A stretch of DNA of 64,000 nt from Litchfieldia alkalitelluris. Lineage in GTDB: Bacteria; Bacillota; Bacilli; Bacillales; Salisediminibacteriaceae. The translations under genes were made by a program, and so were the position numbers. The notes beneath the pieces were generated by a model. It was not told where the DNA came from. It saw nothing but the letters and a program-made list of their open reading frames with translations, and made no database searches. Every line of letters starts with the position of its first letter. The first letter of the stretch is position 1. The stretch is taken from NCBI RefSeq assembly GCF_002153425.1, contig NZ_KZ119600.1, forward strand, positions 2,239,222-2,303,221. Reading direction: 5' to 3'. Positions 45,970-56,159 of the stretch are shown piece by piece.

Positions 45970-46953
45970 ATGGTTAAATCCTTACTTGGCATTCACCATG
46001 TTTCAGCGATAACTAAAGATGCAAAAGCTAATTATGACTTTTATACAAAAATACTTGGTCTCCGTCTAGTAAAAAAAACAGTTAATCAAGATGAGACATC
46101 TATGTACCATTTATTTTATGCAGATGAGAAGGGAAATCCAGGGACAGATTTAACTTTCTTTGAAATACCTAACGCAGGGAAAACTTTTAAAGGTACAAAC
46201 AGTATTTCTGGAACTTCGTTAAGAGTGGTGAATGATGAGGCATTAAGATACTGGAAAAAACGTTTTGAAGATTATAATATTGAACATGAAGCTATTACAT
46301 TCTTAAATAAATGTGCAGTAATTCCTTTCTGTGATCCGGAAGGACAACGGTTATTTATTATTTCAGATGAAAATAACAGTGGAGTGGAAGGTGGAAAACC
46401 TTGGACTAATAGCCCTGTACCTGAAAATGTTGGAATCATTGGATTAGGGCCTACCTTTCTAACTGTATCTAGACTTGATCGGACAGAAAGAGTATTAACT
46501 GATATATTGGGCTTTAGAAAAACAGAATCATATTTTGCTGAAATAGAAGAAAAAGAGCGTAAAGTAAATGTTTTTGAAACTGGTAAAGGTGGGAATGGTG
46601 CAGAAGTCCACGTAATCGAAGTAAAGGATGCTCCTCGCGAACGTCCAGGGAAAGGTAGCGTGCACCATGTGGCATTTCGGGTGGAAAATGAAAAGGAATT
46701 ACATAAGTGGGTAGAAAAATTAAATAATGCCGGTATAGCTAATTCAGGGTTTGTTGAAAGATATTACTTTAAATCACTTTATTTTCGAGAACCAAACGGG
46801 ATTCTTTTCGAATTAGCTACTGATGGCCCTGGGTTTGAAACGGACGAGGAATATGAAACCCTCGGAGAGACTTTAGCTCTCCCACCTTATTTAGAGAATA
46901 AGCGAGATTCAATTGAAGCTAAACTAAAACCATTGGATACAACTAAAAGCTAA
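45970..46953 (+). CDS. Ring-cleaving dioxygenase, MhqO/MhqA-like (glyoxalase superfamily)
   Basis: A 327-residue protein of two VOC modules (about 5-140 and 150-290). Metal-ligand candidates are in IHHVSAITKD (His9), HHVAFRV (about 235) and the Glu in NGILFELATDGPGF. The C-terminal LPPYLENKRDSIEAKLKPL is typical of the YkcA/YdfO/MhqO group, which degrades quinones and hydroquinones in thiol stress. GGGGAGA precedes the ATG. The operator-like repeat upstream suggests induction by an electrophile-sensing repressor. Confidence 0.85.
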   Translation: MVKSLLGIHHVSAITKDAKANYDFYTKILGLRLVKKTVNQDETSMYHLFYADEKGNPGTDLTFFEIPNAGKTFKGTNSISGTSLRVVNDEALRYWKKRFEDYNIEHEAITFLNKCAVIPFCDPEGQRLFIISDENNSGVEGGKPWTNSPVPENVGIIGLGPTFLTVSRLDRTERVLTDILGFRKTESYFAEIEEKERKVNVFETGKGGNGAEVHVIEVKDAPRERPGKGSVHHVAFRVENEKELHKWVEKLNNAGIANSGFVERYYFKSLYFREPNGILFELATDGPGFETDEEYETLGETLALPPYLENKRDSIEAKLKPLDTTKS

Positions 46954-46964
46954 GTTTTAAATAG

Positions 46965-47098
46965 AGAAGAAGGCTGGGACATAAGTGTTAAACATATAGA
47001 ACTACTCGAACATTTCACTTCGGAAATACTTCTTTTTCCGCCGCGATTGTTGTTGTTCGAAATTTCTGTTAAACACTTTTAGTTAGTTCCCAGCCTCT
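46965..47098. repeat. Large inverted-repeat structure, GGCTGGGAC family
   Basis: The left end AAGAAGGCTGGGACATAAGTG and the right end, whose reverse complement starts AAAGAGGCTGGGAACTAAC, form the outer stem, and GTGTTAAACA / TGTTAAACAC lie inside. The same outer motif is seen at 10760-10797 and, degenerate, near 49419. It sits in the 314-base gap before zwf and may terminate the dioxygenase transcript. Confidence 0.6.
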
Positions 47099-47267
47099 TT
47101 CATCCACCTATCGATAGCTTCAATGTTTTAATTTATTTAGGAAAAGGGCTTGTTATTGAATTTACTATTATTATAATGGGGACATTATGAAGGGCTATAT
47201 CAGTGCAATATACAATGCAAAGTTATATACTTAATTCATCTCAATTTTACATAGGGGAGACTAGCTT

Positions 47268-48761
47268 ATGATAACAAATGAAAGAGAACAGCCAAAGACT
47301 ACAATTGTGATTTTTGGTGCAACAGGAGATTTAGCGAAAAGAAAACTTTTCCCATCCTTATTTAATTTATATAAAAAAGGAAATATATCTGAAGATTTCG
47401 CTGTAGTTGGAGTTGCTAGGAGGGAATGGACTAACGAAATATTAAGGGAAAAGGTTTGTGAATCAATTGCAAACGTTGCTGAGTCAACAGATCAAGAAAG
47501 GGCGCAATTTGCTACACATTTTCACTACCTACCATTTGATGTAACTGGTAAAGAATCTTATAAGCAATTAAATGAGTTATTAACAGATTTAGAAACCGAA
47601 TTTAAAATACCAGGAAACAGAATATTTTATATGGCCATGGCTCCTGAGTTTTTCGGAACAATTGCTTCTAATCTAAAAACAGAAGGTGTTACAGAGACAA
47701 ATGGCTGGACAAGACTTGTCATTGAGAAACCGTTCGGACATAATCTAGAATCAGCAAAACAACTAAATAGCGAGATACGGGAAGCGTTTAATGAAGGTGA
47801 TATTTATAGAATTGACCATTATCTTGGAAAGGAAATGGTTCAAAATATAGAAGTTATACGTTTTGCAAATGCCCTTTTTGAACCGTTGTGGAACAATCGC
47901 TATATTTCTAATATTCAAATTACCTCTAGTGAACATCTTGGAGTGGAAGATAGGGGAGGATATTATGAAAAATCAGGTGCATTAAGGGACATGGTTCAAA
48001 ATCATATGCTACAAATGGTAAGTTTATTGGCAATGGATCCACCTATTCGCTTAACAACAGATGAAATAAGAAGTGAGAAAATAAAAGTCCTAAGAGCATT
48101 ACGAACAATCGATGAAAGGGAAGTTAATCAATTCTTTGTTCGTGGACAATATGGTCCTGGGATAGTGAAAGAGACAGAGGTACCAGGTTATAGAAGTGAA
48201 AACAATGTTAATCCAAATTCAAGAACTGAAACTTTCGTAGCAGGTAAGCTAATGATTGATAACCATCGTTGGGCCGGTGTTCCATTTTATATCCGTACTG
48301 GAAAACGAATGAAGCTTAAATCGACGAAGATTGTAGTTCAATTTAAGGAACTACCAATGAATCTTTATTTTGATAAAAATAAAGATTATCTCCGTCCGAA
48401 TTTACTAATTATTCATATACAACCAGATGAGGGTATTTCTCTTATATTAAATGGTAAAAAAGTTGGTCCAACTGGTGAAACAACTCCGGTAAAATTAGAT
48501 TATAGTAATGATGGGGTTGATGCAGGAAATACACCTGAAGCATATGAAAGGTTATTATACGATTGTATGCTGGGTGATGCTGCGAACTTTACGCACTGGG
48601 ACGAAGTGGATTTATCTTGGACATATGTCGATAAAATTTCAAAAGCGTGGGAGCTAAGCGATAAAAGTATCCCATTATATCCATCGGGAACAATGGGGCC
48701 AATTGAGTCAGAAGAATTATTAATAAAGGATGGATTTAAGTGGTGGCCAATTACAGATTAG
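47268..48761 (+). CDS. zwf: Glucose-6-phosphate 1-dehydrogenase
   Basis: A 497-residue enzyme making 6-phosphogluconolactone and NADPH, the entry to the oxidative pentose phosphate pathway. The N-terminal NADP fold GATGDLAKRKLFPSL (about 17-31), the substrate signature RIDHYLGKE starting near residue 181, and the NRYISNIQI region are all present. The length is normal. GGGGAGA precedes the ATG. The next gene starts 22 bases on. 6-phosphogluconate dehydrogenase (gndA) lies about 3.5 kb away on the other strand beyond ectABC. Confidence 0.96.
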   Translation: MITNEREQPKTTIVIFGATGDLAKRKLFPSLFNLYKKGNISEDFAVVGVARREWTNEILREKVCESIANVAESTDQERAQFATHFHYLPFDVTGKESYKQLNELLTDLETEFKIPGNRIFYMAMAPEFFGTIASNLKTEGVTETNGWTRLVIEKPFGHNLESAKQLNSEIREAFNEGDIYRIDHYLGKEMVQNIEVIRFANALFEPLWNNRYISNIQITSSEHLGVEDRGGYYEKSGALRDMVQNHMLQMVSLLAMDPPIRLTTDEIRSEKIKVLRALRTIDEREVNQFFVRGQYGPGIVKETEVPGYRSENNVNPNSRTETFVAGKLMIDNHRWAGVPFYIRTGKRMKLKSTKIVVQFKELPMNLYFDKNKDYLRPNLLIIHIQPDEGISLILNGKKVGPTGETTPVKLDYSNDGVDAGNTPEAYERLLYDCMLGDAANFTHWDEVDLSWTYVDKISKAWELSDKSIPLYPSGTMGPIESEELLIKDGFKWWPITD

Positions 48762-48783
48762 TTTTTGTGAGAGGAGAGTTACG

Positions 48784-49404
48784 ATGAAAGTTATTGATAT
48801 TAGCACATCCGTTTACGAAGGAATGCCTGTATATAAAAATAAGCCTGAAAAACAACCTGAAATTACAACTGTAACTAATGGTCATGTTACTGAATCGAGA
48901 ATCACTATGGATCTTCATACTGGAACGCATATAGATTCTCCGCTTCATATGATTAATGAGGGACCAGGATTTGAAACGGTAGAACTTGAAAAGTTAGTAG
49001 GACCATGCAAAGTATTTGATCTTACAAAGGTAAATGATGGAATAACTTCTGAAGATCTTGAGAAATTAGATATTCAAAATAATGATTTTGTTTTATTTAA
49101 AACAAAAAATTCATTTGATAAAGAATTTAATTTTGATTTTGTTTACTTAGAAGAAAGCGGGGCCAAATTCCTTACAGAAAAGAAAATCCGAGGAGTCGGA
49201 ATAGATGCATTAGGAGTTGAAAGGAGTCAACCTGGTCACCCAACACATAAAACTTTATTTAATCATAATGTTATTGTAATAGAAGGACTAAGATTACAAG
49301 ACGTTGCAGAAGGGGAGTACTTAATGGTAGCATCACCATTAAAACTTGTCGGGACAGACGCATCACCAGCAAGAGTATTGCTTATTGATGGTTTAAGCGT
49401 ATAG
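48784..49404 (+). CDS. Cyclase family (KynB/arylformamidase-like) hydrolase
   Basis: A 206-residue metal-dependent hydrolase. The family motif HxGTHxDxPxH is present as LHTGTHIDSPLHMI (about 39-52), with the later VGIDALGVERSQPGHPTHKTLF. Relatives hydrolyse N-formylkynurenine or cyclic amides. The substrate here is unknown, as there are no tryptophan-degradation genes nearby. The ATG at 48784 has GAGGAG 7-8 bases upstream. Probably cotranscribed with zwf. Confidence 0.82.
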   Translation: MKVIDISTSVYEGMPVYKNKPEKQPEITTVTNGHVTESRITMDLHTGTHIDSPLHMINEGPGFETVELEKLVGPCKVFDLTKVNDGITSEDLEKLDIQNNDFVLFKTKNSFDKEFNFDFVYLEESGAKFLTEKKIRGVGIDALGVERSQPGHPTHKTLFNHNVIVIEGLRLQDVAEGEYLMVASPLKLVGTDASPARVLLIDGLSV

Positions 49405-49520
49405 TATAAATGAGGTTTTCCCATAAGAGGCTGGAACAACTCAGCTCGTTCAGGGAGAACCTCTTTATTTTCAGCTAAAAGCCTCTGTCTATTTGAGCTC
49501 CTTTTACTGTTGGTTGCGAG

Positions 49521-49560
49521 AAAAAAAGGCTATCCAAAGCGATATGCTTTTGGATAGCCT
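49521..49560 (-). terminator. Terminator of ectABC
   Basis: On the minus strand GGCTATCCAAAAGC pairs with GCTTTGGATAGCC around a 5-base loop and is followed by seven T, just after the ectC stop. Confidence 0.93.
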
Positions 49561-49569
49561 CATGTATGT

Positions 49570-49956
49570 TTATTCTTTTATTAATGGGTATACGCCGTTC
49601 TTATCATGTGTTTCTTTACCTGTGATAGGTGGATTAAATACACAAACCATACGCATATCAGTTTTAGCACGTAATAGATGTTCATCATGCTCATCTAACG
49701 CATAAATAGAATTTGCTGAGATAGGGTGTACTTTATTGTCTTTTAGTGTTTCTACTTCACCTTCACCTTCGATACAATATACTGCCTCAAGGTGATTTTG
49801 ATACCAAATATGAGTTTCCGTTCCAGCTTTAATGATTGTATCATGTACAGAATATCCCATGCCATCTTTTGCTAAAAGAAGTCTGCGACTAGTCCAGTTC
49901 TCTCCTTTAACTTCTTGTTCTGTTCCAATGATATCTTCTAATTTTACTACTTTCAT
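49570..49956 (-). CDS. ectC: L-ectoine synthase
   Basis: A 128-residue cupin enzyme closing the ring of N-gamma-acetyl-diaminobutyrate to form ectoine, the last step. [12 protein letters not shown], the [17 protein letters not shown] block and the metal-cupin region [21 protein letters not shown] (about 49-70) match EctC closely. Ectoine is a cytoplasmic compatible solute against salt stress. Third gene of the operon, 50 bases after ectB, with GGAGGAC before the ATG. No ectD hydroxylase follows. Confidence 0.96.
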   Translation of the reverse strand: MKVVKLEDIIGTEQEVKGENWTSRRLLLAKDGMGYSVHDTIIKAGTETHIWYQNHLEAVYCIEGEGEVETLKDNKVHPISANSIYALDEHDEHLLRAKTDMRMVCVFNPPITGKETHDKNGVYPLIKE

Positions 49957-50006
49957 TTTGTTGTCCTCCTGAGTTTTAGTTAAGTTTTAGTTTCCTAGTT
50001 TATTAA

Positions 50007-51290
50007 TTAATTCGTAACTAGTTCTTTTTTCTTAATGATCGTTTTAATACTATCTTCTATAATATTAAATCCTTTTTCTAAACCTTCCTCATCAATCGTT
50101 AGTGGAGGGAATAGTTTAAATACTTGATCATCAACACCTGAAGTTTCCATAATTAATCCTTTCTCAAACGCTACAGCTGCAATCTTTGCTGCAAGACCTT
50201 CTACTGGCGTTTCAATACCTTGCATGAAGCCACGGCCTTTCACTTTACCTTCAAGCTCTGGGTATTTTTTTACTAGTCCTTCTAAGAATTGAGTAATCAT
50301 CTCAGACTTCTTCAAGATACTATTTTCAAACGACTTATCTTCCCAATAGGTTAGGGACTCTGTTGCTGTAACAAATGCGTGATTATTACCTCGGAATGTT
50401 CCATTATGTTCACCAGGGTTCCAAATATCCAATTCTGGTTTACATAGAGTTAATGCTAATGGGCTTCCAAAACCACCAATTGATTTTGACAAACAAATGA
50501 TGTCTGGATTAATACCTGCTGGTTCAAAGGAGAAGAAAGTACCTGTACGACCAACGCCTGCTTGCACATCGTCAATGATTAACAAAATACCGTATTTATT
50601 ACAAATCTTTTCTACTCTTTTTAGCCATTCATATCTAGCAGCATTAATTCCACCTTCACCTTGGACTGTCTCGAGAATCATTGCGGCTGGTAATTCAACA
50701 CCACTGCCTCCATCTTCTAAGAAGCGTTCGAGATACTCCAGGGTGTCGAGGTCTTCATTTACAAAATTATCAAACGGCATTGTTACAACATTTTGTAACG
50801 GAATTCCAGCACCTTTACGTTTTGCGGAGTTACCAGTTACAGATAGTGATCCAATTGTCATACCATGAAAACCATTTGTAAAGCTAATAATATCTGTTCT
50901 TCCAGTTACTTTTCTAGCTAATTTCAGGGCACTTTCAACTGTATTAGTTCCAGTTGGCCCAGGGAACATTACTTTATATTCCATATCTCTTGGTTTTAAA
51001 ATGACATCATTAAATTTTTTCAGAAACTCTGTTTTTGCTTTAGTAGCCATATCAAGTGAATGGGTAATACCATCATCCATAATGTATTCAACGAGTTTCT
51101 TCTTCATTTTTGGATCATTATGTCCATAGTTTAGAGCTCCTGCTCCAGCAAAAAAGTCTATATATTCCTTGCCATCCATATCCCACATTTTATGTCCGAC
51201 AGCCTTTGTAAATACAGTAGGAAAACTCCTTACATAGCTTCTTACAGATGATTCAAGTTCCTCTATAATCTTCAAATTGTCATTTAACAT
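50007..51290 (-). CDS. ectB: Diaminobutyrate-2-oxoglutarate transaminase
   Basis: A 427-residue class III PLP aminotransferase converting aspartate semialdehyde and glutamate to L-2,4-diaminobutyrate, the first ectoine step. PLP-binding Lys269 is in CLSKSIGG, the Asp in [13 protein letters not shown] (238-250) holds the pyridine ring, and [17 protein letters not shown] (111-127) is the phosphate/substrate region. Typical EctB length. GGAGGGATAAA precedes the ATG. 50-base spacings on both sides fit one ectABC transcript. Confidence 0.96.
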   Translation of the reverse strand: MLNDNLKIIEELESSVRSYVRSFPTVFTKAVGHKMWDMDGKEYIDFFAGAGALNYGHNDPKMKKKLVEYIMDDGITHSLDMATKAKTEFLKKFNDVILKPRDMEYKVMFPGPTGTNTVESALKLARKVTGRTDIISFTNGFHGMTIGSLSVTGNSAKRKGAGIPLQNVVTMPFDNFVNEDLDTLEYLERFLEDGGSGVELPAAMILETVQGEGGINAARYEWLKRVEKICNKYGILLIIDDVQAGVGRTGTFFSFEPAGINPDIICLSKSIGGFGSPLALTLCKPELDIWNPGEHNGTFRGNNHAFVTATESLTYWEDKSFENSILKKSEMITQFLEGLVKKYPELEGKVKGRGFMQGIETPVEGLAAKIAAVAFEKGLIMETSGVDDQVFKLFPPLTIDEEGLEKGFNIIEDSIKTIIKKKELVTN

Positions 51291-51340
51291 TTTATCCCTC
51301 CGGTTTTATATAAAGCATTATGCTTAGTAATTCCATTGGT

Positions 51341-51853
51341 TTACTTGGTTAAAGGTCCGACACGATACATTAGTTCTGCTTCATGCTTGCCTTCTTCTGG
51401 AAAGAGATCTTCTGAGAAAAAGTCGTCAACTTTACATTCTGTATTATGATCTCTTGCTAGTCTTAAGAACAATGACTGTGAGGCAACATTAGTTGGAGTA
51501 ACAGTAGCCTCTAAAAAACGTATGTTTTTACATTTTACTCTTGAGAGGAGATCATTCAACATTTTTGATGCAATACCTTTTCCCCGTTGAGACTCGTGAA
51601 CGCCAACTTGCCATATAAAAATGACATCTGGGCGGTTTGGAGGAATAAAACCAGTAATAAACCCAACTAATTTATCCTCTTCTTTCGCAACAACACATGT
51701 ATCTGAAAAAAATTCACACATCATTATATACTTATACGGAGAATTTTGATCGAGTGTTGATTGGTTCACTAAATCCCACATATCAGATCCATCACTAGTG
51801 GTTGGTTCTGAGAATGTCACAACTTTTTGCAATGTTTCAGTATTATTAGTCAT
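51341..51853 (-). CDS. ectA: Diaminobutyrate acetyltransferase
   Basis: A 170-residue GNAT enzyme making N-gamma-acetyl-diaminobutyrate, the second step of ectoine synthesis. SDGSDMWDLVNQS, the YIMMCEFFSDTCVVA segment and the acetyl-CoA loop VHESQRGKGIASKML (about 99-113) are typical of EctA. AAGGTGG precedes the ATG. First gene of ectABC. A lysC-type aspartokinase, often linked to ect operons, is not present. Confidence 0.95.
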   Translation of the reverse strand: MTNNTETLQKVVTFSEPTTSDGSDMWDLVNQSTLDQNSPYKYIMMCEFFSDTCVVAKEEDKLVGFITGFIPPNRPDVIFIWQVGVHESQRGKGIASKMLNDLLSRVKCKNIRFLEATVTPTNVASQSLFLRLARDHNTECKVDDFFSEDLFPEEGKHEAELMYRVGPLTK

Positions 51854-51948
51854 TTGATTTTCCCACCTTGAAAATCAAGCAAATTTTTATTTAGAATAAA
51901 AAATCCGCCTCCTTTAATTTTCTACAACAACTATTACGAACATAATTA

Positions 51949-51977
51949 ATGTTAATAAGAAATGAACTTTTTATCAA
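51949..51977 (-). promoter_or_regulatory. Candidate promoter of ectABC
   Basis: On the minus strand TTGATA (51977-51972), 17 bases, TAACAT (51954-51949), about 95 bases before ectA. The gap 51854-52240 is A/T-rich with no gene. I could not find a convincing sigma-B-type promoter. Confidence 0.4.
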
Positions 51978-52229
51978 ATCGATTTAAACTCCATTAATAG
52001 TTGTATATTGGTTAATACTACCTTCACCTTGAGATAAGCTTAATATGTTATTTATTACTCCTGTATTGTTATGTTTTCTGCCAATTAAAACAAAAGCGAC
52101 AAAATAATCGGAATTTCTACTATTGTTTTATAAAAATAATTATTTAAAAAATTAAGAAGAATGTATACAAGTTGTAATTTCATTCAATAAATAGATGAAA
52201 ATAGGTGTAAATGAGAGGGGAGAGGGTTT

Positions 52230-52277
52230 ATTAAAAAGAAAAAGAGGAGCATCTTATTTTGGAACAAGATACTCCTC
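52230..52277 (-). terminator. Terminator of gndA
   Basis: GAGGAGTATCTT pairs with AAGATGCTCCTC (one mismatch) on the minus strand and is followed by TTTTTCTTTTT. Confidence 0.88.
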
Positions 52278-52290
52278 CTATTTTAAAAAA

Positions 52291-53703
52291 CTAATTATCT
52301 AACCAATTTGTATGGAATGTGCCTTCTTTATCAATTCTTTTATAAGTATGTGCACCAAAGTAATCCCTTTGAGCCTGTAATAAGTTTGCAGGAAGTCTTT
52401 CTAAACGATAACTGTCGTAATAAGAGAGTGCCCCAGAGAAAGCTGGTACTGGAATACCCCGTTGAACTGCAAGGGTAATTACATCCCTTAGTGCTTGCTG
52501 GTAGTTATCTGCAATGTCTTTAAAATATGGATCTAAGAGTAAATTTGCTAAGTCTGGATTATTCTCATAGGCTTTTTTTATGTTTTGGAGAAAACCTGCA
52601 CGAATAATGCATCCACCTCTAAAAATCATAGCGATATTGCCATACTGTAAATTCCATTCATATTCATCCGATGCTGCTTTTAATTGCGCAAATCCTTGGG
52701 CATAAGAACAAATCTTACTTAAATAAAGCGCTTGTCTAATTGATTCAATAATTTCTTTTTTGTTTTCTACTTCTGGTTTAACTTCAGGTCCTGAAAGAAT
52801 CTTACTTGCGGCCACCCTTTCTGTTTTTAAGGCAGATAAGAATCGAGCAAATACTGACTCTGTAATAATTGGTAGGGGAACACCTAAATCAAGGGCACTT
52901 TGGCTTGTCCACTTTCCAGTTCCTTTTTGTCCAGCAGTATCTAAAATAACATCAACGAGTGGTTTTCCTGTATCAGCGTCAGTCTTAGTGAAAATATCGG
53001 CAGTTATTTCAATCAAATAACTATCAAGTTCGCCTTTATTCCATTCTGCAAAAATCGTATGTAGTTCTTCAGCAGTCAAGCCTAAGGCATGTTTCATAAT
53101 AAAATATGCTTCACAAATTAGTTGCATGTCACCATACTCTATGCCATTGTGCACCATTTTAACATAATGTCCTGCTCCATCAGGTCCGATATAAGTACAG
53201 CATGGGTCACCATTTACCTTTGCAGAGATATCTTTCAACATAGGTTCCACTAGCTCGTAAGCTTCCTGTTGTCCACCAGGCATGATGGATGGCCCTTTTA
53301 GTGCGCCTTCTTCTCCCCCTGAAACACCAGTTCCGATAAAATTAATGCCTTTTTCTGATAAGTATTTATTACGTCTGATTGTATCTTTAAAAAATGTATT
53401 TCCACCATCAATTAGAATATCGTCTTTATCTAAATAAGGAAGGAGAGAGTCGATTGCTTTATCAGTAACCTCACCAGCTTGAACCATCAACATAATTTTA
53501 CGAGGAACCTCAAGTGAGTTTACAAATTCCTCTATTGTATATGTTCCAACTACATTTTTCCCATCATTAGTATTCACAATCTCTCTTACACGATCAGCTG
53601 AAATGTCGTATAGGGAAACTGAGTAGCCTTTACTCTCAAAATTCAGCGCTAAACTCTTTCCCATCACACCTACACCTAAAACCCCAATATGTTGTTTAAC
53701 CAT
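52291..53703 (-). CDS. gndA: 6-phosphogluconate dehydrogenase, decarboxylating
   Basis: A 470-residue NADP-dependent enzyme producing ribulose-5-phosphate, CO2 and NADPH. N-terminal [16 protein letters not shown], the substrate region [21 protein letters not shown] (about 126-146), [13 protein letters not shown] (catalytic Lys about 183) and the C-terminal FHTNW match the 470-residue GndA class rather than the shorter form. The start is the ATG at 53703. The GTG at 53706 one codon earlier is equally compatible with AAGGG. Single gene. Confidence 0.95.
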   Translation of the reverse strand: MVKQHIGVLGVGVMGKSLALNFESKGYSVSLYDISADRVREIVNTNDGKNVVGTYTIEEFVNSLEVPRKIMLMVQAGEVTDKAIDSLLPYLDKDDILIDGGNTFFKDTIRRNKYLSEKGINFIGTGVSGGEEGALKGPSIMPGGQQEAYELVEPMLKDISAKVNGDPCCTYIGPDGAGHYVKMVHNGIEYGDMQLICEAYFIMKHALGLTAEELHTIFAEWNKGELDSYLIEITADIFTKTDADTGKPLVDVILDTAGQKGTGKWTSQSALDLGVPLPIITESVFARFLSALKTERVAASKILSGPEVKPEVENKKEIIESIRQALYLSKICSYAQGFAQLKAASDEYEWNLQYGNIAMIFRGGCIIRAGFLQNIKKAYENNPDLANLLLDPYFKDIADNYQQALRDVITLAVQRGIPVPAFSGALSYYDSYRLERLPANLLQAQRDYFGAHTYKRIDKEGTFHTNWLDN

Positions 53704-53836
53704 CACGTTACATCCCTTCTATCTATTAAAAAATTTTACTATTGATATTACTATACACATTTTATCTTTAGTTTGCATGGTTCAAGTCATTATTATTATA
53801 AACTTTCCGGGGGAGAGCCGGCTGTCATTTAATCAA

Positions 53837-54772
53837 TCACGGATTTAGGTAGAATATTACAACATAAAGCATAGGGAGAGTAATCATAGATAATATAGTT
53901 GTGATGGAAACACCGAATGCTGCAAATGCTGAGTCCGCTCCATATTTTTCTGCAAATATGGCTGTAGTGGGAGCAGATGGCATGCCAGAAACTAATACAG
54001 CAACAACAAATACTTCAAAATGAAGAGATGGGAAAAATATAAATGGGATAAGTAGTAAAGGAACAAGGATAAGCTTAGTAAAGGAAGCGATCCAAATATA
54101 CTTATTTAATAATAATGATAAAAGCTTTTTCCATGGGAGTTGCCCTATGATACTTCCAATCAAAAGCATGGATAGGGGGATCGTAGTCATTCCAATACTC
54201 TCTAGTGTCTCTCCTACTATAAAAGGCAAGCTAATAGGTAATGCTATAATGATTAATCCAATGAATGTAGCCAATAGTCCAGGAGTTAATATAGCTTGTT
54301 TAATCGAGATCCGGTTGTTCGGTGCCACTAAGAAAATGCCATATGTCCAAATTAGAAGTAAGTAGAATATATTAAAAATAGCGACGTAAAATACACCACT
54401 CTCACCTAAGAGCATAAAGATGATGGCATATCCAATAAAGCCTTGATTTCCAAATACCATCAATGATTGGTATACACCTTTGCGTTCATTATCAAGACCA
54501 CTATACTTAGCAAATTGATATGCTAAAATACATGCTCCAAATAGAGCGAAAGCGGATAAAAAGAGTAACCAAAGTATGTCTACTCTCAGTGAGTTGTTCA
54601 TAGGAAAATCCATTGAAGAAAGAATTAGGGCAGGTAAAGTGATGTACATAACAATTTGTGTAAGAACTTTATTGGAATGAACATCCAGTATGCCAATAGC
54701 TTTAGCAATAAAGCCTATAATTGCAATTAAATATAGTATTAACATTTCTTGCGTGAAATCTAATATAGGCAT
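53837..54772 (-). CDS. AEC (auxin efflux carrier) family transporter
   Basis: An integral membrane protein of about 311 residues with roughly ten spans in two five-span halves, and polar GNQGFIGYA near the middle and SGMPSAPTTAIFAEKYG near the end, typical of AEC/MleP-like carriers of dicarboxylates or other organic acids. The substrate is not predictable. The start is ambiguous: the ATG at 54772 follows AAGGGTGAT closely, and a GTG at 54781 or ATG at 54778 would add 2-3 residues. Confidence 0.8.
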   Translation of the reverse strand: MPILDFTQEMLILYLIAIIGFIAKAIGILDVHSNKVLTQIVMYITLPALILSSMDFPMNNSLRVDILWLLFLSAFALFGACILAYQFAKYSGLDNERKGVYQSLMVFGNQGFIGYAIIFMLLGESGVFYVAIFNIFYLLLIWTYGIFLVAPNNRISIKQAILTPGLLATFIGLIIIALPISLPFIVGETLESIGMTTIPLSMLLIGSIIGQLPWKKLLSLLLNKYIWIASFTKLILVPLLLIPFIFFPSLHFEVFVVAVLVSGMPSAPTTAIFAEKYGADSAFAAFGVSITTILSMITLPMLYVVIFYLNP

Positions 54773-54920
54773 TTGCATCACCCTTGATTACTTTATGCAC
54801 TCACGAAATAAGTGTTAATGCTCATAGTAATTCATCGTTAGTTTTCTAACACTACATAAAAAATGATCAAATTTTTTATACTAAATGTAGTTGTAAAATA
54901 ATTCGAAATTGGGGATAAAA

Positions 54921-55886
54921 ATGACATTAATAAGACTAGGTTATGTAGCAATGAGTGTGGAACTAAAAAATAGTTCTCCGTCCCAGACAATGACTTATAA
55001 TCAATTTGAAAAAATAAGTGATCGTAACATGGCCATGAAGAAGCTAGAACGAATTGCAGAGTCAAACCTTAAGAATTGTTTAAGGTTATTAAAGCATAAT
55101 CTTGCCCACGATATTTATTTTTTTCGGTTTAGTTCTAAACTGATTCCACTTGCTACACATGAAGAATTAATTGATTGGAAATATATGAGGGCAATCAAAA
55201 GTGACTTAATAGCACTTGGTGAATTTATTGAGAAACATCAGATGAGAGTGGACTTTCACCCAGATCATTTTGTCATATTAAACTCAACAAAAGAAGATAT
55301 TCTTAAAGCATCATTAAACAATTTAAAGTTATTCTATTATCTCCTCAAAGGGATGGGCCTGAATCCTGAACAGCGGTGTGTGATGCATGTAGGTGGGGGG
55401 TATAAGGATAAAGAAACAGCATTAGAAAATTTTATAGAAAACTGGTCAAACATACAAAGACAAATTCAACAGATGATCATGCTAGAAAATGATGACAAAA
55501 CATTCACGTTAAAAGATACTTTATATATATGTGAAAAATTAGGTGTTCCATTAGTATTTGATTATCATCATCATCTAGCAAATAACGATGGTGAAGATTG
55601 GACCAGTGAATGGGATAGGGTTGTTAATACATGGAATAACACAACCTTTCCTATAAAAATGCATATATCTAGTCCTAAAAGCGAGAGTCAGTTTAGATAT
55701 CATGCAGATTACGTTGATCCTCAGATGTTCCTGAAGTTTTTGAAGGAAATAGACGGTTCTATCCCACAAATTGACTGTATGATTGAAGCAAAACAAAAGG
55801 ACCATGCACTTTTTCGTTTAATGAGAGATTTGGAGGCGACGGGCGCAATTGAAAAAATTGATGGGGCATCATTTACTTTAAAGTAA
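54921..55886 (+). CDS. uvsE: UV damage endonuclease UvsE (UVDE)
   Basis: A 321-residue TIM-barrel endonuclease that nicks DNA 5' to UV photoproducts, typically with a role in spore UV resistance. It has the full-length pattern of Bacillus UvsE: IRLGYVAMS, FRFSSKLIPLATH (about 67-79), VDFHPDHF (metal His), VMHVGGGYKDKETA, LENDDKTFTL, VFDYHHH, KMHISSPKSE and the C-terminal MIEAKQKDHALFRLMRDL. The ATG at 54921 follows TTGGGGA. Adjacent repeats and a candidate selenoprotein lie downstream. Confidence 0.93.
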   Translation: MTLIRLGYVAMSVELKNSSPSQTMTYNQFEKISDRNMAMKKLERIAESNLKNCLRLLKHNLAHDIYFFRFSSKLIPLATHEELIDWKYMRAIKSDLIALGEFIEKHQMRVDFHPDHFVILNSTKEDILKASLNNLKLFYYLLKGMGLNPEQRCVMHVGGGYKDKETALENFIENWSNIQRQIQQMIMLENDDKTFTLKDTLYICEKLGVPLVFDYHHHLANNDGEDWTSEWDRVVNTWNNTTFPIKMHISSPKSESQFRYHADYVDPQMFLKFLKEIDGSIPQIDCMIEAKQKDHALFRLMRDLEATGAIEKIDGASFTLK

Positions 55887-55904
55887 GTCTCCCTGGCAAT
55901 AGAT

Positions 55905-56092
55905 CTTGTTGGAAACAAACGTCGGTTTACTCGCTTTCATGCAAGGTACAAGTGTGACATCTGCTCATACTTCGCAGTGTCTTCTTTGCTGTGGAGAGCC
56001 GGCAAGCCGCTTCGAGCTACGCTCTGCAGGGGCTTGCCCTTCCTCCTTTTCCACAGGAGTCTGCATTGGTGATCCTCAATCGAGCCGGCTTT
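55905..56092 (-). repeat. Dispersed Bacillaceae intergenic repeat, copy 2
   Basis: Reverse-oriented copy of the element at 7195-7375. Positions 55929-55994 match the earlier copy (AGCAAAGAAGACACTGCGAA, then GAGCAGATGT, CACTTGTACCTTGC, TGAAAGCGAGTA on the minus strand). The remainder (GGCAAGCC, GCTTCGAGCTACGCTC) is diverged. It lies between uvsE and the HesB-like gene, about 65 bases before the latter. Confidence 0.75.
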
Positions 56093-56159
56093 GTACTATT
56101 AATCTAACAAGTAGTTTGGTTTAATAAATATACAAACGATGATTTGGAGGTGTTAATAG

